Origin: Paracoccaceae bacterium
GTDB taxonomy: Bacteria > Pseudomonadota > Alphaproteobacteria > Rhodobacterales > Rhodobacteraceae
Assembly (NCBI GenBank): GCA_007128995.1
Contig: SKWJ01000240.1
Coordinates: forward strand, 1-14,191
Length of the DNA: 14,191 nucleotides
Direction of reading: 5' to 3'
The translations under genes and the position numbers were made by a program. Below the pieces are notes generated by a model. It did not search any database. It was given only the letters and a program-made list of their open reading frames with translations, and was not told where the DNA came from. Shown here piece by piece: positions 1 through 7,313 of this stretch; position 1 is the first letter of the stretch, and the number at the start of each line of letters is the position of its first letter.

Positions 1-2
1 CG

Positions 3-2009
3 GACGGACACCCCGAAGTGATGGCGGGTGTTCATATCGACATCTCGGCCCTCAAGCGTGCCGAGCAGCGCCTTGGCGACATTATCGATGCATCCTCGGC
101 CGGAACCTGGGAGCTTGATCTTGAAAGCGGCGTGAAACATGTCAATGAGCGCTGGGCGGACATGCTGGGCTACAGCCGCAGCGAACTGGCCGAGCAGCCC
201 GATTTCGGGTTCCGTACCCTGATCCATCCGGACGATCTGCATATACTTGAAAAGCAGCATTCTGAGGTGTTGGCCAGAGGCGCTGATGGCTTCGCAAATG
301 AGATCCGCATGCGCCATCGCGCCGGTCACTGGGTCTGGGTGCTTTCGCGTGGCCGGGTCGTAGGGCGCGATGCGACAGGCAAGCCGCTCAAGGTGGCGGG
401 GATTCATCTGGATATCTCGGAACGCAAGCAGCTCGAATCAGACCTGACAATGGAGCGCGACTACCTTGCAGGTCTGATGGATACATCGGCTTCGGGCATC
501 GTCGCGATGGATGAGGATGGCAGGATCATATTTGCCAACCGCGAGGCAGAGCGCATTCTGGGCAACCCTGCGACCTCTCTGACCGGGATGCGATATGACG
601 CGGCATCGTGGCAAATCGCGGCACTCGATGGCAGCGCCCTGCCAAAAGAGGAACTCCCCTTTGCCCGCGCCCATACCGGCGGTCGGACAGTGCGGGACAT
701 TCGCTTTTCTATTGTCCGGCCAGATGGGGTCAGGCGCATGCTCTCCGTCAATGCGGCCCCCATACAGAGTGCGCAGCAAAAGGGCCGGGTCGTCGTATCG
801 ATCAATGATATCACAGAGCAGGTTGAAGCCGAGAATGAACTGAGGGCGGCGGTGACCCGCGCAGAGGCCGCCAATCAGGCAAAGTCCCGGTTTCTGGCCA
901 ATATGAGCCATGAAATCCGGACACCTCTGAACGGGATTCTGGGAATGTCACAGATCCTTGCCGACGAACTGACCGACCCGCAGCATCTTCAGATGCTGGA
1001 TATCGTGCAGGAATCTGGCGAGCTTTTGCTGACGGTCCTGAATGATGTGCTGGACATGTCCAAGATCGAGGCCGGGAAGCTTGCTTTGGAAAGCGTGCCC
1101 TTTTTTCTTTCATATATCGTCCAGCGCATTGACATGATGCACCGCCCATTTGCCACCGAAAAAGGGCTGCGGTTCAACATCCAGATCGACGCAGGGGCCG
1201 AGATGGTACGCCTTGGCGATCCCAATCGGCTAAGCCAGATCCTGCACAATCTGGTCGGCAATGCCATAAAGTTTACCGAAACGGGGCATGTCACGCTGCG
1301 CCTTGGCGCGGCAGAAAGCGGCGCATTCCAGATTGTCGTGCAGGACAGTGGCATCGGGATGACACCCGAACAACAGGCCCGCATCTTCGAGGATTTCGAG
1401 CAGGCTGATGGAACGATGACGCGCAGGTTCGGGGGCACGGGCCTTGGGATGTCCATTGTCAGGAAGCTGGTGCATCTGATGCAGGGTGACATTACCCTGA
1501 ACAGCGGCGTCGGAACCGGGACCGAAGTCTGCATAACCTTGCCGCTTGCCGCCAAGACGGCCATGTCGATCACTGCGCCGCAGCGTCCCATCACACCGAC
1601 ACGCACAAAGATCAGGGTGCTTGCGGCAGATGACAACAAGACCAACAGAATGGTCTTGCAGGCCATGCTGAAGTCATTTGAAGCCCAGGTCGTTCTGGCA
1701 GCAGACGGCAGGGAAGCGGTCGATGCCTGGGCTGCAAACCGCTTCGACGTTATCCTGCTGGATATCTCGATGCCGGAGATGGATGGCATGCGCGCATTGG
1801 CCGAAATCCGCAATCGCGAAAAAGCCGCAGGTGTGGCCCCTGTCCCGGCCATTGCGATCACGGCCAATGCGATGACGCATCAGGTCACCGAATATCTGCA
1901 AAACGGGTTCGCCGCCCATATCGGCAAACCCTTCAAACGCGACGATTTCAGAACCGTGCTGGAGAACACCCTCGCGGCAGAAGGCGCCAAGACCTGCCGG
2001 GACGAATAG
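3..2009 (+). CDS. Hybrid sensor histidine kinase, PAS-PAS-HisKA-HATPase-REC (5' partial)
   Basis: The frame is open to the left edge, and the first codons read like the end of a PAS/PAC module (GVHIDIS followed by KRAE), so the true start lies upstream; the GTG and ATG at 18 and 21 are internal. Counting from the codon at 3, a PAS domain of the PAS_3 type spans about 25-140 and ends with a second PAC motif (GIHLDIS), and another PAS spans about 150-275. The HisKA domain carries MSHEIRTPLNG with the phospho-accepting His at nt 909-911 (residue 303). The ATPase domain shows an N box (GNAIKF), DSGIGM, and FGGTGLGMSIV. A C-terminal receiver domain has the acidic pair ADD and the phospho-accepting Asp in LLDISMPEMDG at nt 1761-1763, plus the conserved Lys in GKPFK. 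No membrane segment is visible, so the visible part is cytoplasmic. By family it autophosphorylates on His and passes phosphate to its own receiver Asp. Signal and partner are unknown. Confidence 0.93.
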   Translation, partial: DGHPEVMAGVHIDISALKRAEQRLGDIIDASSAGTWELDLESGVKHVNERWADMLGYSRSELAEQPDFGFRTLIHPDDLHILEKQHSEVLARGADGFANEIRMRHRAGHWVWVLSRGRVVGRDATGKPLKVAGIHLDISERKQLESDLTMERDYLAGLMDTSASGIVAMDEDGRIIFANREAERILGNPATSLTGMRYDAASWQIAALDGSALPKEELPFARAHTGGRTVRDIRFSIVRPDGVRRMLSVNAAPIQSAQQKGRVVVSINDITEQVEAENELRAAVTRAEAANQAKSRFLANMSHEIRTPLNGILGMSQILADELTDPQHLQMLDIVQESGELLLTVLNDVLDMSKIEAGKLALESVPFFLSYIVQRIDMMHRPFATEKGLRFNIQIDAGAEMVRLGDPNRLSQILHNLVGNAIKFTETGHVTLRLGAAESGAFQIVVQDSGIGMTPEQQARIFEDFEQADGTMTRRFGGTGLGMSIVRKLVHLMQGDITLNSGVGTGTEVCITLPLAAKTAMSITAPQRPITPTRTKIRVLAADDNKTNRMVLQAMLKSFEAQVVLAADGREAVDAWAANRFDVILLDISMPEMDGMRALAEIRNREKAAGVAPVPAIAITANAMTHQVTEYLQNGFAAHIGKPFKRDDFRTVLENTLAAEGAKTCRDE

Positions 2010-2111
2010 GCCCCGCGCGATCGCGTGGTCAGGGCAAGACTGCTGGTGAGGCAGTGTAATCTTGACTGGAACCAATCCTCGACTGTGCGCATCAAGAAAT
2101 TTATCAGTTTG

Positions 2112-2117
2112 TATAAT
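2112..2117 (+). promoter_or_regulatory. Possible -10 element (TATAAT) ahead of the VPLPA-CTERM gene
   Basis: A perfect TATAAT lies in the AT-rich part of the 220-base gap after the hybrid kinase gene, about 110 bases before the downstream Shine-Dalgarno. The sequence 17 bases upstream (GCATCA) is a poor -35 match, and there is no TG extension, so the call rests on the -10 alone. If real, the transcript would carry a leader of about 100 bases containing the hairpin at 2189-2210. Confidence 0.3.
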
Positions 2118-2188
2118 TTAATGTCGCAAATGTTCAATTGTGTGCATTTTTTGCATGCAACCCTGCCGAGAACTGGTAAATGAATCGT

Positions 2189-2210
2189 GAACTGCGGGTT
2201 TTCCCGGTTC
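2189..2210 (+). promoter_or_regulatory. Leader hairpin upstream of the VPLPA-CTERM gene
   Basis: GAAC (2189-2192) pairs with GTTC (2207-2210), and CGGG (2195-2198) pairs with CCCG (2203-2206), around a TTTT loop, with a two-base bulge at 2193-2194. A T-rich stretch (GTTTCGTTTG) follows, then the Shine-Dalgarno at 2220. The 3' arm CCGGTTC (2204-2210) could instead pair with GAACTGG at 2170-2176 (seven pairs, one of them G-U). It might be a weak attenuator or chance; the pairing is visible, the function is inferred. Confidence 0.25.
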
Positions 2211-2229
2211 GTTTCGTTTGAGGTCAGAA

Positions 2230-2247
2230 ATGTATTTACAAATCTGA
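2230..2247 (+). other. Five-codon mini-ORF or interrupted true start of the VPLPA-CTERM gene
   Basis: GAGGT at 2220-2224 is a good Shine-Dalgarno five bases before an ATG at 2230. Translation from there reads MYLQI and stops at TGA (2245-2247). The frame is the same as the following gene, and the signal peptide begins with the very next codon. The simplest reading is that 2230 is the original start and the TGA is a nonsense change (CGA or TGG to TGA would each take one base). The alternatives are a true leader peptide with re-initiation at the CTG at 2248, or a sequencing error. Confidence 0.5.
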
Positions 2248-3294
2248 CTGCGCAAAGCGATCGCTTCGGTCGTGTTTGCGTCAAGCCTGCCATTTGCGGC
2301 GCAGGCCAATACAATCATAGATAATGGAACAATCATGCTGGGCGTAGGGACCTACGGCCAGCTGAACGTGCCCGGCGGGGTGGCATCCCCAACCGGGGAA
2401 ACGCGTGTCGGGTTGCGCTACATGCCAACAGGAAACGAATCGACTTCGCATGGCTGTGAATGCGAAGGTTGGGGCGTTGGCATCGCAACCGCTGGTGGCA
2501 GCCGTGTCGCATCGGGATCGGCCAATAATGATTTTGGTGGCATTACGCGCCTTTTGCCTGTCAGCTTCACATCGACAGCAAGCACTGCCACATCCGTGGT
2601 CGAACTGCTGGACGATACGCGCGCAGATTCCCTGCTGCGGATCACCCATGCCTTTACACCCGCCACGGAAACGCCGCTTCTGTACCGGGTTTCGGTATCG
2701 ATCGAAAATATCTCGGGGGTTGTTGTCGAAGATCTGCGGTATACACGCACCTTCGACTGGGATATCGAACCCGATACATTCAACGAGTTTGTCACGCATG
2801 CCGGGGTCGCAGCAACACCAGCCGTGCTTTACGCCAACAATAACGGCTTCGAATCTTCCGATCCGTTCGCAAGCAGGTTCCCAATCCTGCCAGAAGGCGT
2901 TGGCGATTTCGTGAATCTCGGGCCAACAGATCACGGGTCGAACTTTGATTTCGGCTTCGGCACATTGGGTATCGGAGAGATTTTCAATTTCGATATCTTC
3001 TACGGGGCGGGAGGAACCGAAGCTTCGTTGCAAAACGCGCTTGGTCTGGTTCAGGCGGAAGTCGCATCTTTTGGCAAAGCCGCGAGCGACCCTGATGGTC
3101 TGGGTGTCTTCAACAGCGCTGGTCTGGAGACGAATACATTCGTCTTCGGCTTCTCGGGTGTTGGCGGGCAGATCATCTTCCCGGATCCATCCACACCGAA
3201 CCCGATCCCGCTGCCGGCATCTATCTGGCTGCTTGGCGGGGCAATCGGCCTTCTGGGCGCCCGCCGGGCGGTCAAGGCACGCAAGACAGTCTGA
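2248..3294 (+). CDS. Secreted VPLPA-CTERM sorting-domain protein (start disturbed by an upstream in-frame TGA)
   Basis: The open frame after the TGA at 2245 starts with CTG and encodes 348 residues. The first 20 or so form a signal peptide (RKAIAS, then a hydrophobic core, then AAQA|N). Starting at the GTG at 2272, the first conventional start codon, would leave only about 12 residues of it, too short for export. The mature part has the motifs HGCECEGWG (from residue 68) and DWDIEP (from residue 170), and an all-beta look with many Thr, Gly and Ser. The C-terminus is a classic sorting signal: IPLPA at 320-324, a hydrophobic helix, then a basic tail (ARRAVKARK). In this family the tail is recognised by an exosortase (XrtD type) and removed, and the protein reaches the cell surface or exopolysaccharide; no exosortase is encoded here. 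The exact role is unknown. Because the good RBS and ATG lie before the stop, the gene may be poorly expressed or inactive in this strain. Confidence 0.8.
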   Translation: MRKAIASVVFASSLPFAAQANTIIDNGTIMLGVGTYGQLNVPGGVASPTGETRVGLRYMPTGNESTSHGCECEGWGVGIATAGGSRVASGSANNDFGGITRLLPVSFTSTASTATSVVELLDDTRADSLLRITHAFTPATETPLLYRVSVSIENISGVVVEDLRYTRTFDWDIEPDTFNEFVTHAGVAATPAVLYANNNGFESSDPFASRFPILPEGVGDFVNLGPTDHGSNFDFGFGTLGIGEIFNFDIFYGAGGTEASLQNALGLVQAEVASFGKAASDPDGLGVFNSAGLETNTFVFGFSGVGGQIIFPDPSTPNPIPLPASIWLLGGAIGLLGARRAVKARKTV

Positions 3295-3362
3295 GCCTGT
3301 CTGATATCATCGGGCGTCGCTGCTTTCGGCGGCGTCCGCATTTGCCCATGGAGACGACAGTG

Positions 3363-3815
3363 ATGAAGGCCCTGTTCCCGGTTCTGGTTTCAATATTTCT
3401 TGCCACTTCAGCTTCTGCCGCTGACTGGAGCCGCGATTGCGGCGACGCGCGCTGTCTGATTGCAACGCGTCTGGTAGATCCGGATGCAGATCGCATCTTC
3501 GCCACCGTTGTCATCTCGCTCAACCATGATCGCACAGACCCTGTTCTGGTGATCCTGACACCGTTGGGGGTGGCCATGAGGGCCCAAGCCCGCCTTGTCA
3601 TCGATGGCGAGGCCACACTGGAAACCGATTTCGAGGTCTGCTTTCCCGATGGGTGCCAGTCACAGCGCCCGCTGACAGATGCAGATTTGGAGCGTCTGGC
3701 CAGCGCCACGCGCATCTCGGTGCAATATTTCGGCTTTGGCCGTGATGCGCCGTCAAGTGCCGATCTTGGGCTGGACGGGCTTGCCGACGCATTGTCTGCA
3801 TCGCAAGCGCCCTGA
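3363..3815 (+). CDS. IalB-family (invasion-associated locus B) periplasmic protein
   Basis: A protein of 150 residues with a clear signal peptide (hydrophobic from residue 3, cleavage near SASA|AD). The mature part begins with the family's Trp followed by a Cys pair (C26 and C31), has a central PLGVAM segment followed by a beta strand (ARLVID), and a second Cys pair in CFPDGC (C93 and C98). This is the pattern of the IalB family, small periplasmic proteins common in alphaproteobacteria. The name comes from Bartonella invasion, but the biochemical role in free-living species is not known. The ATG at 3363 was chosen because GGAG at 3349-3352 lies ten bases upstream and the signal peptide starts there; the in-frame ATG at 3348 would add five residues. 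It lies 68 bases after the VPLPA-CTERM gene on the same strand. Its stop is only nine bases from the stop of the convergent oxidoreductase, with no hairpin between. Confidence 0.82.
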   Translation: MKALFPVLVSIFLATSASAADWSRDCGDARCLIATRLVDPDADRIFATVVISLNHDRTDPVLVILTPLGVAMRAQARLVIDGEATLETDFEVCFPDGCQSQRPLTDADLERLASATRISVQYFGFGRDAPSSADLGLDGLADALSASQAP

Positions 3816-3824
3816 CCCGGTGAA

Positions 3825-6038
3825 TTATCCCGCCCCCGCGCCCAGCAACCGCTGTGTCTTACGCATGACGTTGTCAGCGGCGGAATGGCGCACCGGCCCA
3901 TAACCGCGGATATCTTGCGGCCCCGACAGCAATTCTTCGGCCCGCTCGGGCCCAAGCTGTTCGTAGTTGCATGCCACGTCACGCATCACCGCATCGAACC
4001 AGCGCAGCAACTTGCGGTCCAGTTTGCGATCAGCACTGAAACCGAACGGATCGGCCCAGGTGCCGCGCAGGCCCCGCATTTTTGCAAGAAGCCGAAACGC
4101 AGGGCGCATCCAGGGGCCGAAACTTTTCTTGCGCTTGCGACCACGGCTATCCATGCCGGTGGGTAGAAGCGGCGGCGCAAGATGATAGCGGATCTTGAAA
4201 TCGCCTTCGAACTGTTGCGCGATCCGGGATTCGAACGCTTCATCGACATGCAATCGCGCAACTTCGTATTCGTCTTTGTAGGCCATCAACCGATACAGCG
4301 AAATCGCGGCTGCCCGCATCACAGTATCAGGCGCATCGCCGGGAAGATTGGCATTCAGGTCCGCCAGCCGGTCAGTATATGTCCGGGCATAGGCTGCGTT
4401 CTGATACTCTGTCAGCAATGCGGCGCGGTGCCCGATGATCTCCTGCGCCGTCTTCGGGTTGGGTTCGGGGGCGTTGGACAGATAGGGCGACAGGATGCCC
4501 GCGTCATGGGCGAGACAGCGCCCCAGATCGAAGGCCATGCTGTTCTTTTCCACCGCGACGCCATTCAAACGGATCGCCTGCTTCAGGGCTTCTTCGCTAA
4601 CCGGGACAAGCGCTTTTTGCCAAGCCGCGCCCAGCATCATGATATTGGCGAAAACTGCATCGCCCATCAGCTGCTCTGACACATGATTGGCATCAAACGC
4701 GATGACATTGTCCTTGCCGACACAGCCTTCGATCCGGGCCTTGCGCTCTGACAGACGCAGATCTGCATCACGGTTCAGCACCAGATCCCCTGTCGGCATG
4801 GAGGCGAGATTCAGCACGACCCGAGTTCCGTCACGATAGTGACCTGAGGCTTTTGGCGCGGAACACACCACGGCGTCGCAGCCGATGACAGCATCTGCAT
4901 GGCCGCGCTCGATCCGCACCTGATTGATGTCATCTGGCGCATGCGCAAGGCGGATATAGCCCAGCACCGTGCCGAACTTCTGCGCGAAGCCCGTGAAATC
5001 CAGCACACTGGCGCCTTTGCCCTCGAGATGTGCGGCCATCGTGATCAGCGCACCGACAGTCACAACACCTGTCCCGCCGACCCCTGCCACAAGGATATCA
5101 TAAGGGCGATCCAGATCGTCGAAGACGGGCTGGGGCAGATCACGGCGCAATGCGTCCATGTTCAGGCCCACAGGCGCAGGCTTGCGGCGCTGCCCGCCCT
5201 CGATCGTCACGAAACTCGGGCAAAATCCGTTGAGACAGGAAAAGTCCTTGTTGCAACTGGATTGGTTGATGCGGCGTTTGCGGCCCAGAGGGGTTTCAAC
5301 CGGTTCAACGCTCAGACAGTTGGATTCCAGCGAACAATCGCCGCAGCCTTCACAGACTGCCTCGTTGATCATCACAAATCGCGCCGGATCCTCGGCCTCT
5401 CCGCGCTTGCGGCGTCGGCGTTTTTCGGTCGCGCAGGTCTGCTCATAGATCAGCACTGTCACGCCCTTGATCGCGCGCAATTCACGCTGCACCTCGTCGA
5501 GTCGTCGACGATGATCGAGCGTGGTACCTTTCGGGAAGTCGGATATGGCATAGGCTTCAGGGTGATCACTGACCAGCGCAATACGCTCAACCCCCTCGGC
5601 GCGGCAGCTTTGGGCAATCCCCAGAACACTGACAGGGCCGTCCACGGCCTGCCCGCCCGTCATCGCCACGGCGTCATTATACAGAATCTTGTAGGTGATA
5701 TTGGCCTTGGCGGCGACAGCCTGCCGAATGGCAAGCGAGCCAGAATGATACCATGTCCCCTCACCAAGGTTCTGGAACATGTGACGCCCGCCATTCCAGC
5801 GCTGCGCGACAGCCAGCGGCACACCTTCGCCCCCCATCTGTGCATAGCCGACGGTGTTGCGGTTCATCCATCCTGCCATGACATGGCAGCCAATGCCGCT
5901 GGCAGCCTGACTGCCCTCTGGCAGTCTGGTCGAGGTGTTATGCGGACAGCCCGAACAGAAATAAGGCGTGCGCGTCGCCCCAGGGACGGACAGAACCGGG
6001 GCCGGTGTCTTGGTCAGTTGGCTTGCGCGTTCGGGCAA
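3825..6038 (-). CDS. C-terminal fragment of the 2-oxoacid:ferredoxin oxidoreductase (TPP, Fe-S and gamma domains)
   Basis: This is the stretch after the second stop, counted from a weak TTG at 6038 (737 residues). It begins near the thiamine-diphosphate domain: FCSGCPHNTST (about 28-37), GIGCHVMAGWMN (48-59), and the metal-binding region NLGEGTWYHSG followed by ILYNDAVAMTGGQ. A cysteine-rich segment at 229-241 (CxxCxxCxxxxxC) and a second group at 262-273 are the likely 4Fe-4S ligands. A gamma-type domain starts with ILVAGVGGTGVVTVGAL (about 315-331) and continues to FAQKFGTVLGYIR. A C-terminal helical region follows. No credible ribosome binding site precedes it, so independent translation is doubtful. 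Confidence 0.6.
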   Translation of the reverse strand: MPERASQLTKTPAPVLSVPGATRTPYFCSGCPHNTSTRLPEGSQAASGIGCHVMAGWMNRNTVGYAQMGGEGVPLAVAQRWNGGRHMFQNLGEGTWYHSGSLAIRQAVAAKANITYKILYNDAVAMTGGQAVDGPVSVLGIAQSCRAEGVERIALVSDHPEAYAISDFPKGTTLDHRRRLDEVQRELRAIKGVTVLIYEQTCATEKRRRRKRGEAEDPARFVMINEAVCEGCGDCSLESNCLSVEPVETPLGRKRRINQSSCNKDFSCLNGFCPSFVTIEGGQRRKPAPVGLNMDALRRDLPQPVFDDLDRPYDILVAGVGGTGVVTVGALITMAAHLEGKGASVLDFTGFAQKFGTVLGYIRLAHAPDDINQVRIERGHADAVIGCDAVVCSAPKASGHYRDGTRVVLNLASMPTGDLVLNRDADLRLSERKARIEGCVGKDNVIAFDANHVSEQLMGDAVFANIMMLGAAWQKALVPVSEEALKQAIRLNGVAVEKNSMAFDLGRCLAHDAGILSPYLSNAPEPNPKTAQEIIGHRAALLTEYQNAAYARTYTDRLADLNANLPGDAPDTVMRAAAISLYRLMAYKDEYEVARLHVDEAFESRIAQQFEGDFKIRYHLAPPLLPTGMDSRGRKRKKSFGPWMRPAFRLLAKMRGLRGTWADPFGFSADRKLDRKLLRWFDAVMRDVACNYEQLGPERAEELLSGPQDIRGYGPVRHSAADNVMRKTQRLLGAGAG

Positions 6039-6113
6039 TCCTTCATCGGGGAAAAAGGCATGCAGCCGTTACGCCAGTACAGGACCCAGTTGCAGCGGGC
6101 TGAGTTCACCTGT

Positions 6114-7256
6114 CTAGGGCAGGAGCGGCTCTCCTGAGGCGCGGTATTTGCCAACCATCTTCCGGGGTTTGGCCCCCGGCCAGTCATAGAAATATTCCTT
6201 GAACTGGCTTTCGATGATCCCGCGCTTTTCCTCGATGACAAGAACTTCATCCTTGCCGGTCACGAAGGCCAGTGCGTCGCGCCGCGCGAGCGGCCAGACC
6301 ATCCCCACTTTGTAGATATCAATGCCGAGGCGTCGGCAGGCATGCTCATCAAGGCCAAGAAGGCGCAGCGCTTCCAGAGTGTCCAGATGCGCCTTGCCTG
6401 TGGTCACAATACCAAAGCGCGCATCCGGCAGATCATAGATCCGGCGATCAATCGGGTTGGCTTCGACAAATGCCTCGACCGCGCGCAGCTTGTGCGTGAT
6501 CCGTGTCTCAATCTCCGGGCTTGGCAGGTCCGACAGCCGGACATGAATGCCGCCAGCCGGGGCTTCAAACTTTGGTATGTGAAACACACGATCCTGCGGC
6601 AGGATCACGGACTGGCCAGACTCCACGGTTTCCGAGATGGCCTTGAACCCGACCCAGGTTCCGCTGAAACGCGACAGGGCGATCCCGTATTCCCCGAACG
6701 AAAGATATTCCGCGACCGAGGCAGGATTCAGGACCGGCATGAACCACGCCATGAACGCCACATCCGACTGGTGCGGCATGGATGACGAGACGCATCCGTG
6801 ATCATCACCAGCCACGGCCAGAACACCGCCTTTGGGTGCGGTTCCATAGGCATTGCCATGTTTGAACGCGTCGCCCGAGCGGTCCAGCCCCGGCCCCTTG
6901 CCGTACCACATCGAAAACACGCCATCGACAGAGCAGTCCGCCGCAAGCGTGGCCTGTTGCGCCCCGAGAATGGCCGTGGCGGCCAGATCCTCGTTCACCG
7001 CGGGCAGAAATTCGATGCCTGCATCGGCCAATCGTGCTTTCTGGCGCCAGATCTCAAGATCGACCCCGCCCAGCGGCGAGCCTCTGTAACCGGATATGAA
7101 CCCGGCGGTGTTTTCGCCGGCCTGACGGTCCCGCCGTGCCTGGTCCAGCATGATCCGGACCAAAGCCTGCGTCCCAGTCAGAAAAACCCGTCCCTGTGCG
7201 CGCGCATAGCGGTCAGATAGCTGATAGCTGTCCAGATCGATCATATCGTAAGCCAT
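6114..7256 (-). CDS. N-terminal fragment of the 2-oxoacid:ferredoxin oxidoreductase (pyrimidine-binding half)
   Basis: This is the 380-residue product expected if translation ends at the TAG. It holds the N-terminal pyrimidine-binding domain and the following transketolase-C-like domain. Family motifs visible include GYRGSPLGG (residues 56-64), WYGKGPGLDRSGDAFKHGN, AGDDHGCVSSSMPHQSD, and VIEEKRGIIESQFKE near the end. It lacks the diphosphate-binding domain, the Fe-S ligands and the gamma-type domain, so it should not be catalytic alone. The rest of the protein is in the same frame downstream. Confidence 0.7.
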   Translation of the reverse strand: MAYDMIDLDSYQLSDRYARAQGRVFLTGTQALVRIMLDQARRDRQAGENTAGFISGYRGSPLGGVDLEIWRQKARLADAGIEFLPAVNEDLAATAILGAQQATLAADCSVDGVFSMWYGKGPGLDRSGDAFKHGNAYGTAPKGGVLAVAGDDHGCVSSSMPHQSDVAFMAWFMPVLNPASVAEYLSFGEYGIALSRFSGTWVGFKAISETVESGQSVILPQDRVFHIPKFEAPAGGIHVRLSDLPSPEIETRITHKLRAVEAFVEANPIDRRIYDLPDARFGIVTTGKAHLDTLEALRLLGLDEHACRRLGIDIYKVGMVWPLARRDALAFVTGKDEVLVIEEKRGIIESQFKEYFYDWPGAKPRKMVGKYRASGEPLLP

Positions 7257-7313
7257 TCCACTCCCCCATGGCGACAGAAGCATCCTTTTCAGAGCATATT
7301 CTGTTTTGTCTGG

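Larger units (their letters stand above)
3825..7256 (-). pseudogene. Indolepyruvate-type 2-oxoacid:ferredoxin oxidoreductase, interrupted by two in-frame stop codons
   Basis: One reading frame of 1143 codons codes for a fused oxidoreductase of the usual length for this family (about 1150). It oxidatively decarboxylates 2-oxoacids such as indolepyruvate or phenylpyruvate to acyl-CoA, using thiamine diphosphate and Fe-S clusters and reducing ferredoxin. The ATG at 7256 follows a strong Shine-Dalgarno (GGGGGAG, about five bases away). The frame is broken at codon 381 (TAG, 6114-6116) and codon 396 (TAA, 6069-6071), with no frameshift. Between and after the stops the translation still reads as the family (TGELSPLQ, then RLHAFFPDEG), and all downstream motifs are kept. 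No conventional in-frame start with a properly spaced Shine-Dalgarno follows the stops: the TTG at 6038 has AAGGA directly against it. A recent pseudogene or a sequence error is most likely; readthrough cannot be excluded. It is divergent from an Lrp/AsnC regulator, as is common for this family. Confidence 0.85.

Noticed and set aside
2035..2064. Imperfect hairpin after the first kinase gene
   Set aside because: The stem has a five-base bulge and no U-rich tail follows.
3315..3334. Hairpin after the VPLPA-CTERM gene (CGTCGCTG with CGGCGGCG)
   Set aside because: It needs two G-U pairs and has no U-tract, so it is not a convincing terminator.
6036..6116. Frameshift as the cause of the oxidoreductase break
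   Set aside because: The two halves are in the same frame (6114 minus 3825 is divisible by three), and the sequence between still reads as the family in that frame.
2245..6116. Stop-codon reassignment, selenocysteine or pyrrolysine
   Set aside because: TAG, TGA and TAA all end normal genes in this window, all three types occur as internal stops, and none lies at a catalytic position typical of Sec or Pyl.
4899..6137. Long plus-strand open frame opposite the oxidoreductase (412 codons)
   Set aside because: It is antisense to a gene with many family motifs and its translation has no recognisable domain; it is a high-GC shadow frame.
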